A stretch of 49,171 nt of DNA from Pegethrix bostrychoides GSE-TBD4-15B (lineage in GTDB: Bacteria > Cyanobacteriota > Cyanobacteriia > Elainellales > Elainellaceae), in assembly GCA_019359155.1 (NCBI GenBank), contig JAHHHV010000019.1, positions 1 through 49,171 on the forward strand. Direction: 5' to 3'. Below, piece by piece: positions 9,501-18,265 of this stretch. The notes below the pieces were generated by a model that saw nothing but the letters and a program-made list of their open reading frames with translations, ran no database searches and was not told the origin of the DNA. Position 1 is the first letter of the stretch. The number at the start of each line of letters is the position of its first letter. A program made the translations under genes and the position numbers.

Positions 9501-12500
9501 GCCTTCCTGGTAGGCCAAGCTACCCGTTGAGGTGGTGACAATCGGTGGGTCATTGAGGTTGTTGACCGTGACTGTCAAGGTCTTGGTGAAGGTATTGTCG
9601 CCCGAATCGGTGGTGGTGATGCGTACCGTATAGGCTGGCTTGGTTTCAAAGTCAGGCGAGCCGTTGATCCGCAGCTCGGTCACGCCATTGTTGGTGACGA
9701 TGGTAAAGGCCGCGTTATCGCCAAATCCCGGCACCAGACTGTAGGTAAAGCTGTCGCCCACATCCGGGTCAACAGTGCTGAGGGTGCCGACGGTGCTGCC
9801 TGCGGGCTGGTTCTCGTCGATGTCGCTGCGGCTGAGCAACAGGTCAGTGGGCGGCGTGTCGCCTGGGTTTTCTGGCAGGTCGATAATCCGGATCGTGAAA
9901 ACTTTCTCCAAAAACAGGCCGCCAACATCGGTAGTGCGAACCCGAATGCTGTAGCTGGACTTGGTTTCAAAGTCAGGGACGACGTTCAGCCGCAGTTCGC
10001 CGTTGACGATGGTGAAGGCCGCGTTATCAGTGCTGCCATCCCCAGCCACCAAGCTGTAGGTAAAGCTGTCTCCGGTATCGGGGTCAAGGGTGCTGAAGCT
10101 GCCAATCGGCGAGTTGACCGGACGATTCTCTTCAATGCTATTGCTGCTAAGCAGCAGGTCTTGGGGGGCATTAGTGCCCGGAGTCTCCGGCAGGTCAGTG
10201 ACGATGACGGTGAAAGTTTTCTCCAAAAACAGGCCGCCAACATCGGTGGTGCGAACCCGGATGCTGTAGCTCGGCTTGACCTCAAAGTTGGGGATGGCGT
10301 TGATTTGCAGCTCGCCGTTGACCAGGGTGAAGGCCGCATTGTCGGTGCTACCCTCCCCGGCTACCAGGCTGTAGGTAAAGCTATCGCCAAGGTCGGGATC
10401 AACCGTGCTGAAACTGCCAATCAGCGAGTTGGCGGGCTGGTTTTCCGCAATCTGATTATTGCTGAGCAGCAGATCTTGCGGCGTGGTGCTGCCGGGAGTT
10501 TCGGGCAGATCGTTGACTGTGATCGTGAAAACTTTCTCAAAGACCTTGTTGCCTGCGTCAGTGGTGCGAACCCGGATGCTGTAGCTCGGCTTGGTCTCAA
10601 AGTCGGGAATGGCGTTGATTTGCAGCCTATCTCCCACAATTGTGAAGGCGGCGTTGTCGGTGCTGCCCTCCCCGGCCACCAGGCTATAGGTAAAGGTTTC
10701 GTTCTGATCTGGGTCAACGCTGCTGAATACGCCAATCACTGTATTGGCAGGTCGGTTCTCGTCAATCTGGCTGTTGTTGAGCAGCAGATCGGTAGGCAGA
10801 TTCGTCCCCGGCTGTTCGTCAAGGTCAATCACCCGAATCGTGAAGGCTTGCTCTAGCGTCAGTCCGGTTGAGTCAGTGGTTTTGAGCCGAATCGCGTAGC
10901 TGGGCTTGGTTTCAAAGTCGGGGACGGCATTGAGCCGCAGCTCGATCACGCCATTGTTGTTAACCAGCGTGAAGGCATCGTTGTCGGTGCTGCCATCGCC
11001 CGCCACCAGCGCATAGGTGAAGCTATTGCCCGCATCGGGATCAGAGGTTGTGATGCTGCCCACTAGTGAGTTGGCTGGGGCATTCTCATTGATACTATCG
11101 GAGCTGAGGTTGATGGCAACCGGCGCTTCGGGGATATCGTTAACCTGAATAATAAAATCCGTCTCGACAAACAGCCCGTCCTTGTCGGTGGAGCGAACCC
11201 GCACTGAGTAGGACGGCTTCACCTCAAAGTTGGGAACAGCGAGGATTTGCAGCTGGTTGTCTACGATGCGGAACGAGGCGTTGTCGTTGGGGCCAGATCC
11301 TGCCACCAAGCTATAAGTAAACGTATCGTTGGGCAGGTCGGCATCCACCGTGCTGAGCGTGCCGATGACTGAGTTAATCGGCTGGTTTTCGTCGATGCTG
11401 GTGGCGCTGAGGTTGATCGCGGTTGGGGTTTCGCCCACGTCCCGCACCGTGATTGTAAAGACCTGCTCCAGCGTCAGGCCGCCTTTGTCGGTGGTGCTGA
11501 CCCGCACTGAGTAGGAAGACTTGGCTTCAAAGTCCGGGATGGCGTTGATTTGCAGACTATTGCCCACAATCGTGAAAGCGGTATTGTCGGTGTCGCCTGC
11601 TCCGGCCACCAGCGCATAGGTGAAGCTTTCGCCCGCGTCCGGGTCGGTCGTCAGGAAGCTGCCAATCACCGAATCGGCAGGGCTGTTTTCAGCAATCTCA
11701 GTGGCGCTGAGGGTAAGCGCAGTCGGCGCTTCGTTGAGGTCGTTGACGGTGATCGTGAACTGCTTCGCAAATGACAGACCGCCCGGATCGGTCGTGATCA
11801 CCCGCACTAGATAGTTGGCTTTGGCCTCGAAGTTGGCCGAGGGCACTAACAGCAGCTGATTGTTGGTTGGATCTATCGCAAAGCTGGCTGCATCGCCAAA
11901 GGTGGTATCAATGCTGTAGGTGAAGGGGCCAGCCGGACTGTCGGCATCCACAGAGTCAAGCCTGCCGATCGACGAATTGGGCGGCAGGTTTTCGTCAATG
12001 CTGGTGGCGCTCAGCGTAATGTCGGTCGGGCTACCCGGCTCGGCTACGTCGATGACGCTAATTGGGATGATTTTCTCAAGCGTCAGCCCGCCCTTATCGG
12101 TGACCTGCACCCGAATCGAATAGTCGGTCTGGGTTTCAAAGTCAGGCTGGCCAATGATCGTCAGTTTGCCGTCGGCGGAGAGCGCAAAGGCGGCGTTGTC
12201 GGTGTCGCCTGCTCCGGCCACCAGCACATAGGCAAAGCTTTCGGTCGCGTCCGGATCAATCGTGCTGAGATTGCCAACGAGCGTTCCGGGAGGCTGATCT
12301 TCGCTGATGCTGTTGGGCGTGAGCTGAAGATCAGTGGGCGCTTCGTTGATGTCAATGACGTTGACGGTAATGATCTTGTCAAAGTTGAGTCCGCCTTGGT
12401 CGGTGCTTCTGACGCGAATGCTGTAGCTGGGCTTGGTTTCAAAGTCAGGCGAGGCGTTGATTTGCAGCTTGTCGCCCACAATTGTGAAGGCCGCGTTATC

Positions 12501-14858
12501 GATAGAGCCAGCGCCCACCACCAGGCTATAGGTAAAGGTATCGCCTGCGTTGGGATCAAGGCTGCTCAAGCTGCCAAATGCCAAACCTGCGCCCGTCACG
12601 TTTTCGTTGACTGTGCCTGGAGTCAGGACGATATCGGTCGGAGCCTGATTAGTCGGCGTTTCCGGCAGGTCATTGATCGTGATCGTGAACGGCCTGTCGA
12701 TAAACAGCCCGCCTGCATCGGTTGCCCGAATCACAATCGAGTAGCTGGGCTTGGTTTCAAAGTCAGGCGAAGCGTTGATTTGCAGCTGGTTGCCGACAAT
12801 CGAGAAAGCTGCGTTGTCAATGCCACCTGGAGCTAACGAATAGACAAGACTGGCCGCATCATCAGCATCTGGATCAGTACCCGTAATTGTGCCAATTGGC
12901 GAATTAGCAGGAACATTTTCGTTGATGTTGGTAGCGCTCAGGACAAGACTGTCGGGCGCTTCGTTAACGTTCAGAACACTGATCACCAGCTGCTTCTGAA
13001 GCTTATTCCCAGCTGCGTCTGTTGTCTCTACATAGATCGTGTAGCTGCTCTTGGTTTCAAAGTCGAGCGGCGCATTAGTAACGAGATTACCGCCTGAAAT
13101 CGCAAACGCGGCGTTGTCGGGGCCAAGCGGACTGGCAATCAGCGCATAGCCAAACGTATCGCCAACATCTGGATCAATCGTCGAGAGTGCCCCGACTATC
13201 GTTCCTAGCGGTACATTCTCATTGACCGTACTGGGGGTCACCGCTACATCAGTCGGCGGTTCGTTGAGATTTGTGATCGCAATCGTGAACGCCTTAGTGA
13301 AACTGAGTCCACCCGAATCTGTGGTCTTGATGCGGATCGGGTAGCTCGACTGTGTTTCAAAGTCAGGAGATGCCTTGATTCGCAGTTCAAATACGCCGCC
13401 GTTGTCTACAATCGCGAAAGGGCTATCTGGATCGAGATTGCCCGCCGCATCCACTAGCTCGTAGCCGAAGCTGCCGCCTTCTGCATCGGTCGTGTCTAAT
13501 GTTCCAATCACCGTACCCGGAGCCACGTTTTCCGGGGTGGTGGCGTTGGTCAGCGTAATATCCGTTGGCGCTGTGTTGGGGGAAGTCGTGACGGTGTAGA
13601 AGCGGTTGTAAACATCGTCTGTACCGTCTTGGCTGCCCGTCCAGGCAACCGCAAAATTGCCCGCTGCATCTGCGCCGACTGCGGCAAAGGTTTGGTTTCC
13701 GGCAGTGGTGGGGTTGACGACAAAGGCTACGCCGCCTTCTGTATCGGGGAGCGGACTGCCGTTTGCGCCGTAGCGTCTGGCGTAAATTCCCGTGCCGCTA
13801 GCATCCTCGCCTGTCCAGGTAATGATGAAGCTGCCATCTGACAGCACTTTCACCTGCGAGTCTTGCTGAGTGCCAGCGAGTCCAGACCCGTTGGGAGCGC
13901 TGACGTTAAATTCGTTGCCCAGGGGTACGCCAGCCTTGCTGTAGCGTCGGGCATAGACTTCCGTGCCAAACGCGCCCTGAACGCTCGTCCAGGTGACAAC
14001 AAAATTGCCCGTGGCATCCATCGAGACGCTGGCATTTCGCTGAGTGCCAGCCGTATTGCCGTTGATTAAAAACTCAGCGCCAGCCTTTGTGCCGTCCGCA
14101 TTAAAGCGCTGACCATAAATCTCTGTTCCTGCACCGATTTGACCGTCGCTCTCCCAAATCACCACATAGCTGCCGTCTGTGGACATCGCCACGTTCGAGT
14201 GAAACTGGTCGCCAGCCGTGAAGGTATTGACCAGCACCTCTGCACCCTGAGGCGTGCCATCAGGGTTGTAACGACGCGCATAGATTCCTAGCCCAGAGCC
14301 ATCCTGGTTTTGACTTGTCCAGGTGACGACAAAGCCGTTGACTCCAGACGGGTCGATCGCAATTGCCGAATCGGCCTGCGGCGAAAGTCGGTTGGCGTTG
14401 ACCTGAAAAGCAGTTCCCAGAGCTGCGCCCGTGGGGCTGTAGCGCTGAGCGTAGACCCCAAAATTAGCAGAATCACCCGGCTGATTGATGGCGTTGCTCG
14501 ACCAGGTGATCACAAAATTTCCGGCATCGTCTAGAGCCACCGCCGAGGCAATCTGCTGCCCCTCGTAGTCCGGGATGCTTGGGTCACTCAACGGCGGATT
14601 GACAATAAATTCACTGCCCCAGGTCTGGGTCGCAGCATCATAGCGACGGGCATAGACACCCAAAGCCGCTGGTTCTGTGGCATCGTCCCCCTCGCCCGAC
14701 CAGGTGACAATAATGTCCCCACTCGCATTCATGGCTAGCGCTTGGGTGGGTCGCTCGCTGTTGTTGCCCGTGAATCCTGCTGCCGTCGTGTTCGACGTGG
14801 TTTGCCGATCCGCAATTGTTGTATTGACTTTGAATTCAGACCCACCCGAAATCGGCAT
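6489..14858 (-). CDS. Giant RTX / cadherin-like repeat surface protein (2789 residues)
   Basis: Four regions can be seen. About residues 25-430: seven repeats of the type DGSYVVIWESDG...GIYARRY, probably a seven-bladed propeller. About 430-1760: thirteen ~100-residue cadherin-like repeats, each with PTDI.LS....ENxPxxSxIGxxSTxDPDxGDSFTYSLV and a later SYSIRVRTTD. About 1760-2400: four ~127-residue repeats (SGISGSFDAATGILTLTGTAS, YQTALRSITY) and a fifth divergent one. About 2450-2640: RTX calcium-binding nonapeptides (GGSGNDVLSGGSGNDFLDGG), followed by a serralysin-like C-terminal region ending in EIRVVNL. There is no N-terminal signal, as expected for a type I secretion substrate with a C-terminal export signal. 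No ABC/membrane-fusion export genes lie nearby. The likely role is calcium-stiffened adhesion or surface coat; the ligand is unknown. Repeats 10-12 (about 9.9-10.8 kb) are nearly identical, showing recent duplication or gene conversion. Confidence 0.93.
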   Translation of the reverse strand: MPISGGSEFKVNTTIADRQTTSNTTAAGFTGNNSERPTQALAMNASGDIIVTWSGEGDDATEPAALGVYARRYDAATQTWGSEFIVNPPLSDPSIPDYEGQQIASAVALDDAGNFVITWSSNAINQPGDSANFGVYAQRYSPTGAALGTAFQVNANRLSPQADSAIAIDPSGVNGFVVTWTSQNQDGSGLGIYARRYNPDGTPQGAEVLVNTFTAGDQFHSNVAMSTDGSYVVIWESDGQIGAGTEIYGQRFNADGTKAGAEFLINGNTAGTQRNASVSMDATGNFVVTWTSVQGAFGTEVYARRYSKAGVPLGNEFNVSAPNGSGLAGTQQDSQVKVLSDGSFIITWTGEDASGTGIYARRYGANGSPLPDTEGGVAFVVNPTTAGNQTFAAVGADAAGNFAVAWTGSQDGTDDVYNRFYTVTTSPNTAPTDITLTNATTPENVAPGTVIGTLDTTDAEGGSFGYELVDAAGNLDPDSPFAIVDNGGVFELRIKASPDFETQSSYPIRIKTTDSGGLSFTKAFTIAITNLNEPPTDVAVTPSTVNENVPLGTIVGALSTIDPDVGDTFGYALIASPLGPDNAAFAISGGNLVTNAPLDFETKSSYTIYVETTDAAGNKLQKQLVISVLNVNEAPDSLVLSATNINENVPANSPIGTITGTDPDADDAASLVYSLAPGGIDNAAFSIVGNQLQINASPDFETKPSYSIVIRATDAGGLFIDRPFTITINDLPETPTNQAPTDIVLTPGTVNENVTGAGLAFGSLSSLDPNAGDTFTYSLVVGAGSIDNAAFTIVGDKLQINASPDFETKPSYSIRVRSTDQGGLNFDKIITVNVIDINEAPTDLQLTPNSISEDQPPGTLVGNLSTIDPDATESFAYVLVAGAGDTDNAAFALSADGKLTIIGQPDFETQTDYSIRVQVTDKGGLTLEKIIPISVIDVAEPGSPTDITLSATSIDENLPPNSSIGRLDSVDADSPAGPFTYSIDTTFGDAASFAIDPTNNQLLLVPSANFEAKANYLVRVITTDPGGLSFAKQFTITVNDLNEAPTALTLSATEIAENSPADSVIGSFLTTDPDAGESFTYALVAGAGDTDNTAFTIVGNSLQINAIPDFEAKSSYSVRVSTTDKGGLTLEQVFTITVRDVGETPTAINLSATSIDENQPINSVIGTLSTVDADLPNDTFTYSLVAGSGPNDNASFRIVDNQLQILAVPNFEVKPSYSVRVRSTDKDGLFVETDFIIQVNDIPEAPVAINLSSDSINENAPANSLVGSITTSDPDAGNSFTYALVAGDGSTDNDAFTLVNNNGVIELRLNAVPDFETKPSYAIRLKTTDSTGLTLEQAFTIRVIDLDEQPGTNLPTDLLLNNSQIDENRPANTVIGVFSSVDPDQNETFTYSLVAGEGSTDNAAFTIVGDRLQINAIPDFETKPSYSIRVRTTDAGNKVFEKVFTITVNDLPETPGSTTPQDLLLSNNQIAENQPANSLIGSFSTVDPDLGDSFTYSLVAGEGSTDNAAFTLVNGELQINAIPNFEVKPSYSIRVRTTDVGGLFLEKTFTVIVTDLPETPGTNAPQDLLLSSNSIEENRPVNSPIGSFSTLDPDTGDSFTYSLVAGDGSTDNAAFTIVNGELRLNVVPDFETKSSYSIRVRTTDVGGLFLEKVFTIRIIDLPENPGDTPPTDLLLSRSDIDENQPAGSTVGTLSTVDPDVGDSFTYSLVPGFGDNAAFTIVTNNGVTELRINGSPDFETKPAYTVRITTTDSGDNTFTKTLTVTVNNLNDPPIVTTSTGSLAYQEGSGAVAIDPGLAVTDIDSPDLAGGTVRLVNYIAGQDTLALAPQSGISGSFDAATGILTLTGTASLAAYQQALRSITYLNSSRNPSTTPRTVQFSVSDGTSSSNLAPRTIQITPVNSAPIVTVSAGGLSYTEDSGELSIDPGILVSDDDSPILTSAAIQLVGYLASEDRLSLTPQDGLTSNFDAARGLLIITGNAPAASYQAALRSVTYSNVSGNPNVTPRTVQFTVRDSSLTSEIASRTIQVIPVESPAVVTTSGGSLSYTENAGQVAIDPLLTAVDADSDSLTGAKVQLQGYLPGQDSLSVTLQSGISGGFDAATGILTLTGTASLAVYQTVLRSITYANSSDDPSMANRTAQFTVQNNGSSSNLASRTIQVIPVNDPPVLQASLSETSFGGGSLLVDPNLALSDLDNPTLNGATVRIGGFVASEDSLLFTSQSGITGSFNATTGVLRLSGTASAAAYQTALRSVRYSNNQPIPTGTARSITFQATDGVASSNTVAVQVQVLPSGIVPPIDLNGSDAGNDFISTFLIAGSPINIVANDARFNQVYPVFTSARVQISNPLDGASELLSVNTAGTNIVASYDASRGVLDLSGVADPGQYLQVLRTVQYQNTDIEVDGTTRSILFTLSNGSSTSEPAQTRVQISQINLDGGTGVDGAIVTTPATDLIGATGSNDTVISTLQNLRQNDVINGGAGRDRFLLTEGADPLVIDLGNPVNQVSGIVGSNTAIAGFESFQLTGYSAPVTMLGSAQDDTLFGGSSNDALYGGSGNDVLSGGSGNDFLDGGLGNDQMEGGLGDDLYVVDSPNDLVIEAANQGFDSVQSSVSYTLGNNLEALTLTGAATDGGGNALDNQITGNGKRNRLQGEAGNDILSGGGNRDVLLGGAGDDKLIGGAGRDVLFGNQGKDIFVLTAARKNSRDAIKDFSGKDDIIQVDRNGFSKSLNLGKLRASQFHLGSSAQNSSDRFIYDRSNGNLFFDADGVGGSSQVPIARLSNRTALSASEIRVVNL

Positions 14859-15358
14859 TGGAGCAATCCCCTAAAATTCTGCTAATCCTGATTCTTGAAG
14901 CTGGTTCCTCACTGATGGCTCACACCTAATATCCCACCCAATAGCTCACAGTAAAAGATACCCAACCGCTGCCAGAAAAGTTACGGGCAGACCAGATAAT
15001 CACCCTCTTTCAGCCGATCCATCACCCAGACAGTTCACCTAATCAGGTCAATGCAGATGCTCCCATTTCGACTAATGGTAGTGTCTCTAGGTTTTTTATT
15101 CCACTAGATGTAGAAAAATCTGATAGAAAGATCTAATCATACAATCTGGTCTAGCTTGACTGTGCCGCTGCATCAGTCAATCCGCCAACCCAAGAGCCTT
15201 GCGCTTGTGATGTATTAATCCTTACACGGAGCCAAACCCAACGAGCCAAGTTTGACGACAGCAGCGAAGGTTAATAGTTCCCACAGCTCGATACCACAAC
15301 TCGATATATGATAGGAAGCTAAGCTGTGGGCAGCCGGTTTTGTCTTGGGTTTCCAGTC
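14859..15358. other. Divergent intergenic region between the giant gene and ilvH
   Basis: These 500 bases separate two divergently transcribed genes and must contain both promoters. It is AT-richer near 15080-15150. No clear hairpin or consensus promoter pair stands out. An in-frame GTG at 15326 would lengthen IlvH by 11 residues, but the ATG at 15359 gives the family's usual start. Confidence 0.4.
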
Positions 15359-15877
15359 ATGAAGCATACTCTCTCCGTTTTAGTTGAAGATGAGGCAGGC
15401 GTATTGTCTCGGATTGCCGGACTGTTTGCGCGGCGCGGGTTTAACATCGAGAGCTTGGCAGTTGGCCCAGCCGAGCAGGGCGGCATCTCCCGGATTACGA
15501 TGGTGGTGCCTGGAGATGACCGCGCCATTGAGCAGGTCACTAAACAGCTCTATAAGCTGATTAACGTGCTGAAAGTGCAGGATATTACCGAAGTTCCCTG
15601 CGTTGAGCGCGAGCTGATGCTGATGAAGGTGAACGCGACTAGCTCCAATCGCTCAGAGATCATTGAGCTAGCTCAGATTTTTCGGGCGCGGGTGGTGGAT
15701 GTGGCGGACGACTCGCTGACGCTGGAGGTGGTGGGCGATCCGGGAAAGATGGTGGCGATTGTGCAGGTGCTAAACCGATTCGGGCTGCGTGAGGTAGCTC
15801 GCACTGGTAAGATTGCCCTGATGCGCGAGTCAGGGGTCAACACTGAGTTTTTGAAATCTCTGGAGGCGCGGGTTTGA
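15359..15877 (+). CDS. ilvH: Acetolactate synthase small (regulatory) subunit
   Basis: The 172-residue protein is the regulatory subunit of acetohydroxyacid synthase, the first shared enzyme of valine, leucine and isoleucine synthesis. It activates the catalytic subunit and confers feedback inhibition by valine. The N-terminal ACT domain is recognised by [19 protein letters not shown] and [12 protein letters not shown]; the C-terminal domain contains [11 protein letters not shown] and [10 protein letters not shown], as in IlvH/IlvN. The ATG at 15359 is preferred over the GTG at 15326 because the family begins [11 protein letters not shown] and the length then matches other cyanobacterial IlvH. 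The stop codon shares one base with the start of the next gene (TGATG), so the two are translationally coupled. The catalytic subunit gene is not in the window. Confidence 0.95.
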   Translation: MKHTLSVLVEDEAGVLSRIAGLFARRGFNIESLAVGPAEQGGISRITMVVPGDDRAIEQVTKQLYKLINVLKVQDITEVPCVERELMLMKVNATSSNRSEIIELAQIFRARVVDVADDSLTLEVVGDPGKMVAIVQVLNRFGLREVARTGKIALMRESGVNTEFLKSLEARV

Positions 15878-17493
15878 TGCAGCCAGATACAGCGCCGCCA
15901 GCGCCACCAGACTGCCCGGAGCGGCGGCAGCAATTTCAGCAGCTCCAAAAGCGGCTGCGCGACTGGTGGCAATCGACCGATCAGCGAGATCAGGACTGCG
16001 ATGTGCTGGTTGTGCCCTCGCTCAGCCTCGACCAAGAAGAGCTTCGCAAGGTCAAGGGCGTTCACTACTACGAAGAGCGGTTGCTGTTTTCGCTGATTCG
16101 GCTGCACAACCCGCAGACTCGGCTGATCTACATTACCTCTCAGCCGATTCACCCCAACACAATTGACTACTACTTGCAGCTCTTACCTGGCGTGCCGATC
16201 TCTCACGCCCGCGAGAGGCTGCTGCTGTTCTGCACCTACGATACGTCAGATCAGGCGCTCACCCAAAAAATTCTAGACCGTCCGCGGCTCGTCTCGCGAA
16301 TTCGGCAGTCGCTGCGCCAAAATCAAGCCTACATGACCTGCTTCAACTCCACAACGCTAGAGCGTGAGCTGGCGGTACAGCTGGGCATTCCGCTGCTGGG
16401 CGTTGATCCGGATCTGCTCGACTGGGGCACCAAAAGCGGCAGTCGCCAGATTTTTGCCGAGGTGGATTTGCCGTTTCCAGATGGCAGTCGGCTAGTCAAA
16501 ACAGTCGATGAGCTGGCCGAGGCTGCTGCGGATCTATGGGAGCGCCAGCCGCAGCTCCAGCGGATCGTGGTCAAACTCAACGAAGGCTTTTCGGGGGGCG
16601 GCAATGCTCTGCTCGATTTGCGGGGGCTGGCTGAAGCTGCACCGGGAGCCAAATCGGGAGCTACAGAGCGTAGTCTGCGAGTTGCGGCATTGCGCCAGCA
16701 GTTTGAGCGAATGAGCTTTCAGTCAGACAGCGAAACCTGGGCAAATTTTAGCCAGCGGATTCCAGAGCTAGGAGCAATTGTCGAGGCGTTTGTGGAAGGG
16801 GAAAACAAGCGCTCGCCCAGCGTACAAGGGCAAATCACGCCCACAGGCGAGGTGGAAATTCTGTCGACTCACGATCAGATCTTGGGGGGGCCAGACGGGC
16901 AGGTGTTTTTGGGCTGTCGGTTTCCGGCAGATGATGCCTACCGACTGCAAGTGCAGGAGTACGGGCTGCGAGTGGGCAGAAGTCTGGCAGCTAAAGGAGC
17001 CTTAGAGCGCTTTGGCCTGGATTTTATTGCTGTACCCCAAGCAGACGGCGACTGGGATCTGCAAGCCATCGAAATCAACCTGCGTAAAGGCGGCACCACC
17101 CATCCGTTTATGACCTTGAAGCTGCTGACTCAAGGCCAATATGATCTGAGTACAGGCCTGTTTTATAACTACCAGAGTCAGCCCAAATACTACGTTGCCA
17201 CCGATAATCTGCATAACGATACCTATCAAGGGTTGCTGCCCAGCGATCTAATGGACATCATTGCGCGGCACGATTTGCATTTCAACAGCACTACCGAAAC
17301 TGGCACAGTGTTTCATCTGATTGGCTGTCTGTCTGAATTTGGCAAGCTTGGCCTCACCAGCATCGGTAACTCACCCCAAGAGGCCGAGGCAATCTACAAT
17401 CGCGTGATTCAGGTGCTCGATCTAGAAACTGCCCCAGACAGCCGCTACCTGAATGTTGCGGTTCCCACCTTTCGACACAACTGGCATAGCTAA
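15877..17493 (+). CDS. ATP-grasp ligase, PGM1-related peptide/carboxylate-amine ligase
   Basis: This 538-residue protein resembles the PGM1-related family of ATP-grasp ligases; Streptomyces PGM1 joins a nonproteinogenic amino acid to a peptide in pheganomycin synthesis. Visible elements are IVVKLNEGFSGGGNALLDL (ATP-binding strand and Gly-rich loop), VEAFVEGENKRSPSVQG, and the metal-binding EINLRKGGTTHPF with Glu and Asn. The first ~200 residues (DVLVVPSLSLDQEELRKVKG, YITSQPIHPN) form the family's N-terminal domain. The ATG overlaps the ilvH stop by one base; a TTG three bases earlier is less likely. The native substrates of cyanobacterial members are not known to me. Coupling to branched-chain amino-acid synthesis suggests an acyl or amino-acid substrate, but that is inference. 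Three 13-bp tandem copies cover the end of the gene. Confidence 0.82.
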   Translation: MQPDTAPPAPPDCPERRQQFQQLQKRLRDWWQSTDQRDQDCDVLVVPSLSLDQEELRKVKGVHYYEERLLFSLIRLHNPQTRLIYITSQPIHPNTIDYYLQLLPGVPISHARERLLLFCTYDTSDQALTQKILDRPRLVSRIRQSLRQNQAYMTCFNSTTLERELAVQLGIPLLGVDPDLLDWGTKSGSRQIFAEVDLPFPDGSRLVKTVDELAEAAADLWERQPQLQRIVVKLNEGFSGGGNALLDLRGLAEAAPGAKSGATERSLRVAALRQQFERMSFQSDSETWANFSQRIPELGAIVEAFVEGENKRSPSVQGQITPTGEVEILSTHDQILGGPDGQVFLGCRFPADDAYRLQVQEYGLRVGRSLAAKGALERFGLDFIAVPQADGDWDLQAIEINLRKGGTTHPFMTLKLLTQGQYDLSTGLFYNYQSQPKYYVATDNLHNDTYQGLLPSDLMDIIARHDLHFNSTTETGTVFHLIGCLSEFGKLGLTSIGNSPQEAEAIYNRVIQVLDLETAPDSRYLNVAVPTFRHNWHS

Positions 17494-17518
17494 CTGGCAT
17501 AGTTAATTGGCATAGCTG
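17480..17518 (+). repeat. 13-bp tandem repeat (3 copies) spanning the stop codon
   Basis: Units aactggcatagct, aactggcatagtt and aattggcatagct lie head to tail. The first copy encodes the last residues of the ATP-grasp protein and runs into its TAA; the other two lie in the 3' untranslated region. Confidence 0.9.
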
Positions 17519-17613
17519 GTGAGCTAATTGAACTGCGCTCAATCGGTCTCCTGCTCAGTTTGAAGCAGTCTATTTACTCATTCAATTTGGCAAAAATGAG
17601 CAGGTTGAATGCC

Positions 17614-17859
17614 CTATGCAGGAGGATTTTGCGACTTTGGGGGTTTAGTGTACTCACAGAAGACATTTAGGCCAATCTTCAGAATATAAAGAACAATTAC
17701 TGTGGCAATTGCTGGATCAATAGCAACGCCGTGAGCTGTTGCAAGAGTAACCAACGAGACAATCGCCCCGGTGAGCAATGGAGCACTACCAGGATTTTTG
17801 GTGTATTCCTTGACTTTGCCGCGAAAACCATCGTCTTCGCAGATCTCTCGGCGCGGCAC
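17614..17859 (-). CDS. Small hypothetical protein with one membrane segment, probably missing its original start
   Basis: The 81-residue frame from a GTG at 17859 reads MPRREICEDDGFRGKVKEY and then a hydrophobic stretch (about residues 29-65, LLTGAIVSLVTLATAHG and VIVLYILKIGL), ending in a Lys/Pro-rich tail. I recognise no family. The frame stays open upstream of the GTG into the region where hicA should be, and there is no Shine-Dalgarno, so the present 5' end may be a deletion junction. It may be a remnant rather than a working gene. It lies directly after the 13-codon hicA remnant on the same strand. Confidence 0.4.
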   Translation of the reverse strand: MPRREICEDDGFRGKVKEYTKNPGSAPLLTGAIVSLVTLATAHGVAIDPAIATVIVLYILKIGLNVFCEYTKPPKSQNPPA

Positions 17860-17867
17860 TTTAAGGG

Positions 17868-17909
17868 TTACTTTCCAAGGCGATATTTGAATCCGGCAAG
17901 TCGTCCCAT
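17868..17909 (-). pseudogene. hicA: hicA toxin remnant (first 13 codons)
   Basis: Directly overlapping the hicB stop by one base (TAATG) is an ATG followed by GRLAGFKYRLGK and a TAA. MGRLAGFKYR matches the usual start of cyanobacterial HicA mRNA interferases (about 70-80 residues); everything after it, including the catalytic His region, is gone. The overlap is the standard hicB-hicA arrangement. Loss by deletion fused this stub to unrelated sequence. Confidence 0.6.
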
Positions 17910-18184
17910 TAGATTCCTACAATCAGCGGATAGTCAAATGCGTCTTCGATATCGTTTAAATGAATCGGGGTCTGGCGTTCTTGGTGGGATTCTAGGAGCT
18001 TTTTGGCAATATCGCGGGCAATTTCTAGGGTTTCTGCAATTGTGCGGCCTTGGGCAACGAGTCCTGGAATATCGTCTGATGTAGCCAAGTAGAAGCCTTC
18101 AGGGAGTTTCTCGATGTGGAGGGTGCAATCTGTTCCAGGGCTGCTCTGACCTTTTAGTGAATCATCCTCATTTATCGTCACCAA
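17909..18184 (-). CDS. hicB: HicB-family antitoxin (orphan)
   Basis: Residues from about 21 on match the HicB antitoxin fold: LHIEKLPEGFYLATSDDIPGLVAQGRT followed by IAETLEIARDIAKKLLESH. HicB binds and neutralises HicA, an RNase that cuts mRNA, and represses its own operon. This copy has no cognate intact hicA, since only 13 codons remain downstream. The start is uncertain: the frame opens with TTG at 18184 and GTG at 18181, there is no ATG before the conserved core, and the first ~20 residues (INEDDSLKGQSSPGTD) look unlike HicB. It may now be a solitary regulator or decay product. The family call is firm, the activity is not. Confidence 0.78.
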   Translation of the reverse strand: MVTINEDDSLKGQSSPGTDCTLHIEKLPEGFYLATSDDIPGLVAQGRTIAETLEIARDIAKKLLESHQERQTPIHLNDIEDAFDYPLIVGI

Positions 18185-18265
18185 CGCAGCCTAAATGCTG
18201 ATCCATCTGCCCTGCCGCCAATCAGATATCTCCAGATTATGCGACAGGCAGGGTGAGTGTAAGGA

